Shown here: piece after piece, positions 25,458 to 34,342 of the stretch
How the letters are laid out: each line of letters opens with the position of its first letter
Position numbering within the stretch: the first letter of the stretch is position 1
Source of the DNA: DATBAX01 sp963723765
Lineage (GTDB): Bacteria > Acidobacteriota > Terriglobia > Terriglobales > Acidobacteriaceae
Length of the DNA stretch: 64,000 bases
NCBI GenBank assembly: GCA_963723765.1
Contig: CAVRSD010000005.1
Coordinates: 186,001-250,000, forward strand
Direction: 5' to 3'
Notes under the pieces: generated by a model
The model's input: only the letters and a program-made list of their open reading frames with translations
Told to the model about the DNA's origin: nothing
Database searches by the model: none
Made by a program: the position numbers and the translations under genes

Positions 25458-28424
25458 TTACTGGACTCCAGATGTTTTCGCGGCGGGAGCAAAGAACCGC
25501 TTCTCGGTTTTCGGACAAAGATTCCGGTAAGAACAAAAACTGCAATAGAAACCCGGATTGGCTTCAAACTTTCCCTCGGCAATCTTTGCGGCCACCTCTT
25601 CGACTTTGAGCTTGGCTTCCTTTAACTGCAACTCGCTCCGGCGCGTGGTAACGATGCTGCTCTCCGTCAAGTTGTAAAAAGCCAGCCGGTCCACGTCATA
25701 TCCCCACTTCTCGCGTGCTGCCAGCGCGTAGATCGAAAGCTGCAAGCTCTCGTCGGCGTCTTCCTGGATTTGCGGCTTCCCGGTCTTGTAATCGGTAATG
25801 GCTACCCGGTTGCCGTCCAAACCATCGATTCGATCGATCCGCCCGGCCAGAGTGGTACCGCCGACATTGATTTCGAATCCTTCCTCCAAATGCAGCAACT
25901 TGGGAACAGGCGTACGCGCGCAAGCTGCCAGGAATCCCTTAATCTGTTCGATGCCGCGCTTCTCGTAAAGCTCATGCTGGTACGGATCCTGGATCCCCTC
26001 AGCCGCAAGGTCTTCCCGCAGCATTTGTACCAACTCGTCTTCACTCCTGGGACGTTCCGCCCGGACCGACTCGTAGTAAGCCCGCAACACCCGGTGCATC
26101 GACGCGCCGAACTGCAACGCTGCCGGTACATCCAGGGGGATTTTCCACTCGCGTTCGAGCTTGAACTGTAGCGGACAGGTTTCATACCGCTGCACCGCAC
26201 TGGCACTGAGCCGCTTGCTCAAGTCGGTCTCCGGCTTCCGCAATACCCATTCGCCGATGCGCGAGACGGCCACCTCGGGCGCAGCCGCGCCAAACATGTC
26301 GGTCTGGAATCCGTGCGGCGGGCGTTGCCGAAGATAATTGCCCAGTCCAGGATGCTTCAACAGGTCACGCAGAAAGCCGGCCGGAGTCTTGTCGCTCTTT
26401 CCCGTCCCCTCCTTCGCATAAATGGTGAGGGAATCACGCGCCCGGGTCATGGCCACGTAAAACAAGCGCCGCTCTTCCTGATCATTCAGAACTTTGTCTT
26501 CTCCCGGAATCACCGTGTCGGCGTCGCGCAGGTCGCGGGGAAATTCTACTAACGCCTCGCGGAACGATTGCGGGAATGACCCCGAATTCGCGCGCAGGAC
26601 AAATACATGGTCAAACTCCAGCCCCTTGGCAGTGTGCGCGGTCATCAGCCGGACCGCATTTCCCCCATCCGCGGGAAGAAAAATTCCGCCACGCGCTTCG
26701 CGGTAATATTCCAGATATTCCAGAAACTCAGCCATCTCCCCGGTCTCGGTGATGGGCTTCTTTTCCCAATCGCTCACAAATTTCATTACCGCCTGCAACG
26801 GCGGCGAATCGCGTTGGAGCGAAAATCGCCGCATGATGATCCCCAACGCCGGATGGGTCTTTGCACCCGCCGCTGCGATTTCGGCGCGGGTATTTCGCAC
26901 CAACTCCAGGACTGCCGGTCCGCCTGGAATTTCGGCAAGAACCGACGCCATCCCAGCCTTGCGTGCATCTTTCGGAATTGCTTTCATTCCAGCCCGCAAT
27001 TTCTCGGCATCAATCGTGAAGCACGGCAACGCTGCGACGCGGAACAGGCTCGCACCATCGCCCTCCGAGACAATCGCACCCAAACAGGCAAACAAATCGC
27101 GTACCTCAGACGTGTCGATCACGTCCATGTTCTCGATCGAGAACGGGATTCCCTGCTCGGCCAGCTCGGCCGCAATATCGTCCCGATGTGAGTGCGTGCG
27201 ATAAAGCACGGCAAAATCCTTCCAGTCGCCTCGCGATTGGCGCTTGCGTTCCAGCATCGCCGGGACCAGGTCAGAACACTCCACAGTTCTGTGAGCAGCC
27301 ACAATTTCCACCGGGACATTGGGCAGCTTTTTCCCCTCGCGGGCGGCCACTTCATCGCGCGAAGACACCAGCGGGGAACGTTGATACCTGGCAGTGACGG
27401 CTTTTGTCGCGGAGAGACTTTCGGGATTTTTCGAAATTAACGCGAATGCGGATTGGAGGATGGGCGTGGTGGACCGCCGGTTCTTCTCCAGCGCCACCAG
27501 CTTCGATCCCGCAAAATGATGCTGGAACAAGGCAAAAGCCGCACTCGATGCGCCGCGAAAACGATAAATAGCCTGATCGGGGTCGCCGACGGCAAAAACG
27601 TTGCGTTCCTCGCCCGCCAGTTTCTGGAGAATCTTGATCTGGGCAACATTGGCGTCTTGAAATTCATCCACCAGAATAAATCGTGCGCGTTTTCGTTCCA
27701 GCGCGAGCACGGATTCGTCCTCATGCAGCAGATCATGGGCATGGGTGATCATGTGGCCGAAGGTGCCCAGATTTTTCTCCTGCAACATCTTTTCAACCGC
27801 GGTGAAGACGCCGGAGATCTCCTGGCATCGCCCCAACACCTCTTCGTCCGACGCATCCTCAACATCTTTTGATTTGGTCACCCGGGGCACCGCCAGTTCG
27901 CCCCTCTCAACCTGCGCCAGATACGCGGCATATCGCTCCGGGCCAACCAACTCATCGGTGCAGCGTCGCATGAACTCGAGTAAGTCAGTTAAAAACTGGC
28001 CTACATTCGCGGCCCGGACAAAGTAATTCAGATTCAGCTCAGCAATGCGCTTGCGCAGCATGATCCAAATATCTTTGTCGTCCACCACGCCAAAGCCTCT
28101 GTCATTGCGGTTGAGCAAGCCAAAGCAATAATCATGGAAGGTCGTAGCCTGCAGCCCAGTGAGATCAGTCCCGCGCAGCTCACTCTCCACCCGCTCACGC
28201 ATCTCCTGGGCGGAGTTTTTCGTGTAGGTCACGGCAAGAATTTCGTCCGGCCGCGCGTGTCCTTCGCGGACCAGCCGCGCGATGCGCTGGGTGAGCACGG
28301 TCGTCTTGCCGGTTCCCGCGCCCGCCACGACCAGCATGGGACCGTGGACGTGCTCAATGGCCTCGCGCTGCCGGTCGTCCGGCTCAAACGAACCGCGTCC
28401 CGAATTTGTCTTGGAAGATGCCAC
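25458..28424 (-). CDS. UvrD-type helicase fused to an Fe-S PD-(D/E)XK nuclease
   Basis: The N-terminal two thirds is a superfamily-1 3'-5' DNA helicase: Walker A GAGTGKTT (about residues 35-42), Walker B LVDEFQDAN, motif III GDPDQAIYRFRGA, motif IV/V TAHTAKGLEFDHVF and motif VI RRLFYVAMTRA. The last ~230 residues are a RecB/Cas4-like nuclease with GRIDRID and AITDYKTGK, plus cysteines in YETCPLQ and in CSFCSYRNLC that would hold a 4Fe-4S cluster as in AddB and Cas4. It probably processes double-strand breaks. The GTG at 28424 is chosen because upstream codons read through rsmE in another frame; no strong ribosome site is seen, so the start is uncertain. Length 988 residues. Confidence 0.9.
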   Translation of the reverse strand: MASSKTNSGRGSFEPDDRQREAIEHVHGPMLVVAGAGTGKTTVLTQRIARLVREGHARPDEILAVTYTKNSAQEMRERVESELRGTDLTGLQATTFHDYCFGLLNRNDRGFGVVDDKDIWIMLRKRIAELNLNYFVRAANVGQFLTDLLEFMRRCTDELVGPERYAAYLAQVERGELAVPRVTKSKDVEDASDEEVLGRCQEISGVFTAVEKMLQEKNLGTFGHMITHAHDLLHEDESVLALERKRARFILVDEFQDANVAQIKILQKLAGEERNVFAVGDPDQAIYRFRGASSAAFALFQHHFAGSKLVALEKNRRSTTPILQSAFALISKNPESLSATKAVTARYQRSPLVSSRDEVAAREGKKLPNVPVEIVAAHRTVECSDLVPAMLERKRQSRGDWKDFAVLYRTHSHRDDIAAELAEQGIPFSIENMDVIDTSEVRDLFACLGAIVSEGDGASLFRVAALPCFTIDAEKLRAGMKAIPKDARKAGMASVLAEIPGGPAVLELVRNTRAEIAAAGAKTHPALGIIMRRFSLQRDSPPLQAVMKFVSDWEKKPITETGEMAEFLEYLEYYREARGGIFLPADGGNAVRLMTAHTAKGLEFDHVFVLRANSGSFPQSFREALVEFPRDLRDADTVIPGEDKVLNDQEERRLFYVAMTRARDSLTIYAKEGTGKSDKTPAGFLRDLLKHPGLGNYLRQRPPHGFQTDMFGAAAPEVAVSRIGEWVLRKPETDLSKRLSASAVQRYETCPLQFKLEREWKIPLDVPAALQFGASMHRVLRAYYESVRAERPRSEDELVQMLREDLAAEGIQDPYQHELYEKRGIEQIKGFLAACARTPVPKLLHLEEGFEINVGGTTLAGRIDRIDGLDGNRVAITDYKTGKPQIQEDADESLQLSIYALAAREKWGYDVDRLAFYNLTESSIVTTRRSELQLKEAKLKVEEVAAKIAEGKFEANPGFYCSFCSYRNLCPKTEKRFFAPAAKTSGVQ

Positions 28425-28474
28425 TGAGTTGGAGCATAGCAGAGAGGCTTGAGGATATTCTCGTCCGCGGGAAC

Positions 28475-29188
28475 CTACTCTAGTTCTGCCAGAACCACAG
28501 CCATTGCCGCAATCGCCGCCGTCTCCGCCCGCAGAATCGTGCCACCCAACGAGGCTGAAACCCAACCCGCCTGCTGGAAGAGATTAATTTCAGACTCCGT
28601 CCATCCGCCCTCAGGTCCAATCGCCAGCAGAACTTCCTGATTGAGCGCATGCGAAGCCAGGGCATCCTTCAACATCAACTCTTCTTCAGATTCCGCCAAT
28701 AGAATGCGAGTCTGTCCCATCAATTCCACTACATCCTTCAATTTTATCGGCTGCGCAATCTCCGGCGGCGCGCCGCGGCGTGATTGTTCGGAAGCCTGCA
28801 AGGCAATTCGCTGCCAGCGTTCCCATCGCTTGAGCGCAGCCGCGGCGAGATGGGCTTCCGTTCGCTGAGAAATGACTGGAACGACGCGGGCCACTCCCAG
28901 TTCGGTACACTTCTCAATCGCCCATTCCATACGATCAAACTTAAAAATGGAAAGAACCAGTGTAACGTTCGGAGCAGCAACCACAGGGACCACTTCCCCC
29001 AGTTCGAAGTCCACCCTGCCTTCGCCGATGCTGGTGATCCGGCCGTGGCGGACATTCGTGCCGGCGCTAATGTCGAATTCCTGGCCAACCCGCGCGCGCA
29101 GCACACGAATAAGATGTTCGGCATGAGCGCCCGTTAAGGCAGCTTGATTTTCGGAGAATTCATCGGCAATCCAGCGGCGGCGGGTCAT
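28475..29188 (-). CDS. rsmE: 16S rRNA (uracil1498-N3)-methyltransferase RsmE
   Basis: The 237-residue protein has the PUA-like N-terminal domain (1-70, starting MTRRRWIADEF, HLIRVLRARVG) and a SPOUT methyltransferase domain with the knot motifs LLAIGPEGGWTESEI and SLGGTILRAETAA. RsmE methylates U1498 of 16S rRNA using S-adenosylmethionine. It follows dnaJ in the same direction, a common arrangement, and the helicase gene lies about 50 bases after it. Confidence 0.96.
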   Translation of the reverse strand: MTRRRWIADEFSENQAALTGAHAEHLIRVLRARVGQEFDISAGTNVRHGRITSIGEGRVDFELGEVVPVVAAPNVTLVLSIFKFDRMEWAIEKCTELGVARVVPVISQRTEAHLAAAALKRWERWQRIALQASEQSRRGAPPEIAQPIKLKDVVELMGQTRILLAESEEELMLKDALASHALNQEVLLAIGPEGGWTESEINLFQQAGWVSASLGGTILRAETAAIAAMAVVLAELE

Positions 29189-29204
29189 GAGGATTTGAGA
29201 TTGA

Positions 29205-29284
29205 AGATTTTAGATTGAAGATTGAAATCAAAACCAACAAATTCGGGTTCTGCAAACAGTTTTTCAATCTGCAATCTAAAATCT
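29205..29284. repeat. Long imperfect hairpin between dnaJ and rsmE
   Basis: Positions 29205-29227 and 29262-29284 are inverted copies over 23 bases with one mismatch (core AGATTTTAGATTG / CAATCTAAAATCT). The left arm also contains tandem GATTGAAGATT units. It fills most of the 114-base gap after dnaJ and is far more AT-rich than its surroundings. It could weaken read-through from the chaperone genes into rsmE. Confidence 0.65.
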
Positions 29285-29302
29285 ACAATCTAAAATTTTC
29301 TT

Positions 29303-30430
29303 CTAGCCAAAGATATCTTTCACCTTACCCAGCAGCGTTCTGCGTTGCGGCTTGTTTTCCACCCGATTCATGCCTTCCAATTCCAGCAGCAATTCCCGCT
29401 GCCGTTTACTGAGCCTTCCCGGAGTTTGCAGGCGGACTTCCACAAACAAATCGCCTTTCCCGTGTCCATTGAGCACCGGCACGCCCTTGCCGCGAATGCG
29501 CAGCGTCGTGCCGGACTGCGTACCCTCCGGCACCTTCAGCATGTGCTCACCTTCGAGCGTCGGCACCTGAATCTCCGTACCCAAGGCCGCCTGGGTAAAT
29601 GAAACCGGAATCACGCAATGCAGGTCGTTTCCTTCGCGCGCGAGGAAAGGATGCTCCTTGACGTGCAGCACCACATAAAGATCGCCCGCCGGCCCGCCAT
29701 GCAGACCTCCTTCACCCAGTCCCGTAAACCGGATGCGCGTTCCATCTTCCACACCCGCCGGAATCTTGGCATCGACAATCTTCAGTCGCAGTATTCGTCC
29801 TTCCCCTTTGCATTTCGTGCAGGGATCGGTGATCATGCTGCCCGCGCCCTGGCACGTCGGACAAGTTCGTGCAATGCTGAAAAATCCCTGCTGATAGCGC
29901 ACCTGCCCATGTCCGTTGCAGGTACGGCAAGCCACCGGAGCCTTGCCTTTGGCTCCGCCCGAGCCCCGGCATTCCTCGCAAGACTCATGACGCCGAACGT
30001 TGACCTTGGTCTCGGTGCCGAAAACCGCTTCTTCAAATTCCAAAGTTATGTCTTCGCGCAGATCGGCGCCGCGCTGCACACGGCTTTGGCGGCGTCCCCC
30101 ACTCCCGCCAAAAATATCGCTGAAGCCGAAGAAGTCGCCAAAGATCTCGCTGAAATCCTGGACGGTCGCATCAAATCCCCCGCCGCCGGCATTTCCACCC
30201 AAACCAGCATGGCCGAAGCGGTCATAGAGCGCACGCTTCTCACCATCCTGCAGGATGGCATAAGCCTCACTGCATTCCTTGAATTTCTCTTCGGCGTCAG
30301 GATTATTCGGATTGCGATCAGGATGATATTGCAGCGCCAGCTTGCGATAAGCGCTCTTCAATTCCTGCTCGCTGGCTCCACGCTCGATCCCCAGCACTTC
30401 GTAGTAGTCGCGTTTTACGTTCCTGGTCAG
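29303..30430 (-). CDS. dnaJ: Chaperone DnaJ
   Basis: The product has a J domain with YHPDRNP, a Gly/Phe-rich region, four CxxCxGxG zinc motifs (CEECRGSG, CRTCNGHG, CPTCQGAG, CTKCKGEG) and the C-terminal substrate domain. It recruits and stimulates DnaK. The conserved start of the J domain (VKRDYYEVLGIE) extends upstream of any ATG or GTG in frame except GTG at 30397, which would delete it. I therefore place the start at CTG 30430 (or ATT 30433), preceded by GGGGAAGG. This gives 375 residues. It follows grpE and hrcA; dnaK is not in the window. Confidence 0.9.
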   Translation of the reverse strand: MTRNVKRDYYEVLGIERGASEQELKSAYRKLALQYHPDRNPNNPDAEEKFKECSEAYAILQDGEKRALYDRFGHAGLGGNAGGGGFDATVQDFSEIFGDFFGFSDIFGGSGGRRQSRVQRGADLREDITLEFEEAVFGTETKVNVRRHESCEECRGSGGAKGKAPVACRTCNGHGQVRYQQGFFSIARTCPTCQGAGSMITDPCTKCKGEGRILRLKIVDAKIPAGVEDGTRIRFTGLGEGGLHGGPAGDLYVVLHVKEHPFLAREGNDLHCVIPVSFTQAALGTEIQVPTLEGEHMLKVPEGTQSGTTLRIRGKGVPVLNGHGKGDLFVEVRLQTPGRLSKRQRELLLELEGMNRVENKPQRRTLLGKVKDIFG

Positions 30431-30488
30431 AATGGCCTTCCCCCGGTTGGCTCAACAATCCGCAGTCTCAACCCTGCAATCTGCAACC

Positions 30489-31055
30489 TTAGTGTTTTGA
30501 ATTGCGCGCGACTCTCACCATCGCCGGACGCACCAGCCGATCTTTCAACTTGTAACCGCGTTGCAATTCTTCCAGCACCTCGTGGTCGGCGGCGTCCGTG
30601 GTGTCCACCATCTCAATCGCTTCATGCAGATGTGGATCAAACTGCTCGCCCTTGGCCGGAATCGGCTGCAAGCCCAGCTTCAGCAATGCATCCTGCAATT
30701 GCTTGTAGATGAGCTCGACTCCGCTGCGGAACTCCGATTTCGTGCCTCCCTCGGCCCGCAACGCCAGTTCGAAACTGTCCACGACAGGAAGAAATGTCTT
30801 GACCGTGTCGGCCAGCGCATAGTCGCGAAACTCCTGCTGCTCACGCGACGCACGCTTGCGGGCATTCTCAAATTCAGCTTGCAGACGGGCCACGCGATCC
30901 ACCAGCGAATCGCGCTCCGCTTTAAGCTTCAGCAAGGCCGCATCGCGGGGCTCGATTTCGCCAACCACATCGTTGGCATCGTCCGCCGCGGGCAATTCGT
31001 GCTCTACATCCAGTTGTTCAGCTTTTACTTCGGATTTTCCGTTGGTTCTCGCCAT
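30489..31055 (-). CDS. grpE: Nucleotide exchange factor GrpE
   Basis: At 188 residues it has an acidic N-terminus, a long coiled-coil (about 40-100, with ARLQAEFENARKR) and the C-terminal beta domain with the signature FDPHLHEAIEMVDTTD. GrpE releases ADP from DnaK. It lies 18 bases after hrcA and before dnaJ in one heat-shock operon. Confidence 0.96.
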   Translation of the reverse strand: MARTNGKSEVKAEQLDVEHELPAADDANDVVGEIEPRDAALLKLKAERDSLVDRVARLQAEFENARKRASREQQEFRDYALADTVKTFLPVVDSFELALRAEGGTKSEFRSGVELIYKQLQDALLKLGLQPIPAKGEQFDPHLHEAIEMVDTTDAADHEVLEELQRGYKLKDRLVRPAMVRVARNSKH

Positions 31056-31073
31056 AAATTCCGCTCACTATAT

Positions 31074-32120
31074 TTATTCAGATTCATTCAATATCTGGTC
31101 AAACAACCGCGCAATATACGAAACTGCCGTCATGGTGTGCTTGTAGTCGATGCGGGTCGGCCCAATCACCGCCAGCGATCCCATCACTTCCCCGCCCACG
31201 CGAGCCGGCGCCCCGATCAACACCAGGTTCCGCATTGAGGGCTGGGCTTCGTCCAGTCCAATCACCACCCGCACCGCTTCCTGTTTGGCATCGAGATAGG
31301 CGCCCAGCAGTTCCACCAGCTTTTGTTTTTCTTCCAGCGTCTTCAACAGCTCCTGCAATCGTTCGCGGTCCTGCTCGCCGCTCACCAGGTTCGCCGCACC
31401 TTCCACAAAAACTACTTGCGATCCTTCATCCGTGGCCAAAGCCCCCTGCCGATACAGCTGCTCGACCGAAGTCATCAGCCGGTCATACTCGCTGCGCTCC
31501 TGCTCCAGCCGCCGGGCCAGTTCCAGACGCATCGCGTCCATGGTCCAGCCGCGGAAGTTCTCGTTGATGAAATGCGCCGCAGCATCCAGATCAGCCTGCG
31601 AGAGGTCGAGCCTGAGAACACGGTCCCGCACCACTCCTGATTTTGTCACCACCACAGCCAAAACTTTCTGGTCGCCCAGCCGCGAGAAGTAAACATGCTC
31701 CAGCGCATTCTTCGGTCCACTCATGGCCACCGCGACGCCAACATTGTGTGAGATCAGCGACAGCACATGCGACGTCCGCTCCATAAATTCCTGTACATCA
31801 GAAATCCCATGCAGCGAATCCTGGATCATCGTCTCATCTTCATGCGAGAGCCGCGTCTTCCCCGACAATTGCTCAACGTAGTAGCGGTAGGCGTCCGAGC
31901 TGGGCACTCGTCCCGCCGAGGTGTGCGGTTGCTCCAGAAACCCGGCGTCGGCGAGATCAGCCATCACATTGCGGATGGTCGCCGGACTCAACCCCTCACG
32001 ATTGGAACGCGCCAGAGTTCGCGATCCCACCGGCTCCCCGGTGACGATAAACGTCTCCACCAAGGCGGTCAGGATCTCGCGTTCTCGCTCTCCAATCGGT
32101 GATCCGGCTGGCATATCCAT
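31074..32120 (-). CDS. hrcA: Heat-inducible transcription repressor HrcA
   Basis: The 348-residue repressor has an N-terminal winged helix (REREILTALVETFI, then GLSPATIRNVMADLADAGFL) and the GAF-like and inserted domains typical of HrcA, ending with the dimerisation core. It binds CIRCE operators and is folded by GroE. A CIRCE copy lies 136 bases upstream, so it controls its own operon with grpE and dnaJ. Confidence 0.97.
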   Translation of the reverse strand: MDMPAGSPIGEREREILTALVETFIVTGEPVGSRTLARSNREGLSPATIRNVMADLADAGFLEQPHTSAGRVPSSDAYRYYVEQLSGKTRLSHEDETMIQDSLHGISDVQEFMERTSHVLSLISHNVGVAVAMSGPKNALEHVYFSRLGDQKVLAVVVTKSGVVRDRVLRLDLSQADLDAAAHFINENFRGWTMDAMRLELARRLEQERSEYDRLMTSVEQLYRQGALATDEGSQVVFVEGAANLVSGEQDRERLQELLKTLEEKQKLVELLGAYLDAKQEAVRVVIGLDEAQPSMRNLVLIGAPARVGGEVMGSLAVIGPTRIDYKHTMTAVSYIARLFDQILNESE

Positions 32121-32223
32121 AATTAGTGATATCCCGCTGAGCCTACTCGTGAGGTGCTGTTCATAGCTAAGTATTTATTTTACATAAACTTAGCCAGAAA
32201 CCGCTGCTAGATACTCTATATAG

Positions 32224-32252
32224 ATTCTAGGAAGATGTGCCAGGCATGTCAA
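32224..32252 (-). promoter_or_regulatory. Sigma-70 promoter of the hrcA operon
   Basis: On the minus strand a perfect TTGACA (32252-32247) and TAGAAT (32229-32224) are separated by 17 bases, next to CIRCE. A further inverted repeat, GCTAAGT/ACTTAGC (32166-32172/32188-32194), lies in the leader. Confidence 0.75.
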
Positions 32253-32255
32253 GGT

Positions 32256-32282
32256 TTAGCGCTCTTGACTCAAGAATGCTAA
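32256..32282. promoter_or_regulatory. CIRCE operator for HrcA
   Basis: TTAGCGCTC-N9-GAATGCTAA matches the consensus TTAGCACTC-N9-GAGTGCTAA with one change in each arm. The spacing of nine bases is exact and the spacer TTGACTCAA is itself inverted. It sits four bases upstream of the -35 element of the hrcA operon. Confidence 0.9.
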
Positions 32283-32354
32283 ATCGGCGACACAAGTTAG
32301 GGCAATCATTACAGTTATTTAGGAATTTTAGGGGATCTCGGGCTGGGCCAGCTG

Positions 32355-33203
32355 TTATTGAATCTGGATCACGCTTTCGCCCGCATTGGCCTTGATCTCG
32401 GCGACTCGTTCCACAACCTTGTGGGCAAATTCGTACAGCGACTTGGCATGCGGAGAATCTTCGCCATCGAGAACAGTAGGATGGCCGCTGTCTCCGGACT
32501 TGCGAATGTCGGGATCAAGCTGAATATTTCCCAAAAACGCTACCTCAAACTTCTGTGCTGTCTTCTCCGCCCCGCCCCGGGAAAAAATATCGATCTCATG
32601 ATCGCAGTGCGGACACACGAAGTAGCTCATGTTCTCCACCATGCCAACGAGATCAACCTTCATCTGGCGGAACATTTCAATCGCTTTGCGCGCATCCTGT
32701 AACGAAACATCCGACGGCGTGGAGACCACAATCGCACCCGTCAGCGGCACAGTTTGAATCAACGAAAGTGCCACGTCGCCCGTACCCGGAGGCAAATCGA
32801 CCACCAGATAATCAAGTTTCCCCCATTCCACCGATCCCAGGAATTGCTTAATGATGGAATGCAGCATGGGCCCGCGCCAGATCACCGGCTTATCTCCTGG
32901 ATTGAGCAGCCCAACCGAAATAACTTTGAGTCCATGCACTTCCAGCGGCTGAATTCTGTTCTCGCCAGCCATTTTCGGTTGCGCATTCGTTCCCAGCATC
33001 AGCGGCACGTTGGGCCCGTATATATCGGCGTCGAGCAATCCGACTTTGTGGCCCATCTTTGCCAGCGCCAGCGCCAGATTGACCGCGAGTGTGGTCTTCC
33101 CCACTCCGCCCTTGCCCGAGCCGACGGCAATAATCGTATCCACGCCAGGTAACGGCTGCGGCGTGGGGGCTTGTTGTCCGGGATGATGGGCGTGAGAACT
33201 CAA
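32355..33203 (-). CDS. mrp: Mrp/ApbC family Fe-S cluster carrier ATPase
   Basis: The 282-residue P-loop ATPase has the deviant Walker A SGKGGVGKTT, the Mrp segment DADIYGPNVPLMLG, VVDLPPGTGD and the cluster-binding CPHC in MSYFVCPHCDHEID. It assembles or carries iron-sulfur clusters in the cytoplasm. The N-terminal MIP18-like domain of longer homologues is missing; the protein starts with a short His/Pro-rich lead, which is common for compact Mrp proteins. Confidence 0.95.
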   Translation of the reverse strand: MSSHAHHPGQQAPTPQPLPGVDTIIAVGSGKGGVGKTTLAVNLALALAKMGHKVGLLDADIYGPNVPLMLGTNAQPKMAGENRIQPLEVHGLKVISVGLLNPGDKPVIWRGPMLHSIIKQFLGSVEWGKLDYLVVDLPPGTGDVALSLIQTVPLTGAIVVSTPSDVSLQDARKAIEMFRQMKVDLVGMVENMSYFVCPHCDHEIDIFSRGGAEKTAQKFEVAFLGNIQLDPDIRKSGDSGHPTVLDGEDSPHAKSLYEFAHKVVERVAEIKANAGESVIQIQ

Positions 33204-33283
33204 GCGGGCACCTTCAGATCAAAAGATGAATACATGTCCTGTAATTATACAGAGGAGTTCTTCACTCCATATTTCGTCATCCT

Positions 33284-34342
33284 CTAGTTGGGATAGCCAT
33301 CCCCGGCCTTGACCACCCGTATCTGATGATCGGTAAAGGTCACATTCTCGTCTGGCAATTTCACTTTCGGCATGTGGCAGCTTGCGCAATCCGACTTGGC
33401 GACCGGACAAAACTTCGGCGCGCCCGCAACCACGGCTGCGCCTGGCTGGGCTGAAGTCGCATGGCAAGCTAGACATTTCGAATCGTAGTAAGCCTTATCC
33501 TGAACCACATCCTGATGCGGATCGTGGCACGCCAGACATCCAATCCGGGGATCGGCTCCGTCATAGCACTTGCTGTTTGCCAAGCGATACGGCTGGAAGC
33601 GGACATTCACCGCGCCTCGCCAGTGATTTCTCACCACCGTTTCCCACGTGCGATGGCACTGACCGCAAAAGTTCGATATGTCCTCGCTGGAGAGTTTGCT
33701 CAAACTCGGCGGCGCTGAACCCATGTCCCCGCGCACGGCGTCGAGCAGGTGATTGCTGGCGCCTTCATGACAATGCTCGCAGGTCACACCCGGCTGGAAC
33801 GACTCCAGATTCACCTTGCCGTTTACCATTGAGTTGGTGGCATGGCAACCGAAGCAATCTTTCAAGTCACCCAGCGTCAGCGGACGTCCCACCGCTTCTT
33901 CCAGAGTGTGTGGCATCAAACTCTCATCACCTATCGTGATATCCAAGCCGCCGCTGGCCGGATAATAACTCACCAGGCTTTCGTAGTACTTCCCTTCCCG
34001 TTGCACGATCCATGCTTGTACGCCTGCCCCAAAGCTCCAGTGCGCCGGCAGCGAAATCGTACGCGTTCCATCCGTAACGCTATACGTAGTATGACCGTCA
34101 TGGGTTTCAACCGTGTAGGAATACGCGCCCTTGTGAAAGGTTAGTTTCGGATGCGCCTTTAGCATGGCATTCGCATCCTCGAGTATCAGGGCTCGCCCCA
34201 TGGGCGTCTGCGGCTGGGAAACCGATTGCGCATGATGACAGCCCGCGCATGCGGCTCCGGCGACGGCCGGTTTCCCTTGCGCGTGCGCAGTCCCGCTAGC
34301 GATCAAGAGCCACGCGAGCGGCAATAAACTACGGGTGCGCAA
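33284..34342 (-). CDS. Heptaheme c-type cytochrome
   Basis: The protein (352 residues) has a signal peptide ending GTAHAQ and seven heme sites: CAGCH, CFGCH, CEHCH, CGQCH, CLACH, CLACH and CASCH, ending CASCHMPK...FTDHQIRVV. The order and spacing match the cytochrome at 21331-22551, so the two are paralogues. The TTG at 34342 is chosen because GGTGAGG precedes it and the signal peptide begins there; it overlaps the end of the TPR gene by 14 bases, so the pair is coupled. Location is periplasmic. Confidence 0.86.
   Translation of the reverse strand: MRTRSLLPLAWLLIASGTAHAQGKPAVAGAACAGCHHAQSVSQPQTPMGRALILEDANAMLKAHPKLTFHKGAYSYTVETHDGHTTYSVTDGTRTISLPAHWSFGAGVQAWIVQREGKYYESLVSYYPASGGLDITIGDESLMPHTLEEAVGRPLTLGDLKDCFGCHATNSMVNGKVNLESFQPGVTCEHCHEGASNHLLDAVRGDMGSAPPSLSKLSSEDISNFCGQCHRTWETVVRNHWRGAVNVRFQPYRLANSKCYDGADPRIGCLACHDPHQDVVQDKAYYDSKCLACHATSAQPGAAVVAGAPKFCPVAKSDCASCHMPKVKLPDENVTFTDHQIRVVKAGDGYPN

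Noticed and set aside
29618..30712. A 364-codon plus-strand open frame
   Set aside because: It lies antisense to dnaJ and grpE, which have full family signatures; its sequence is low-complexity without motif.
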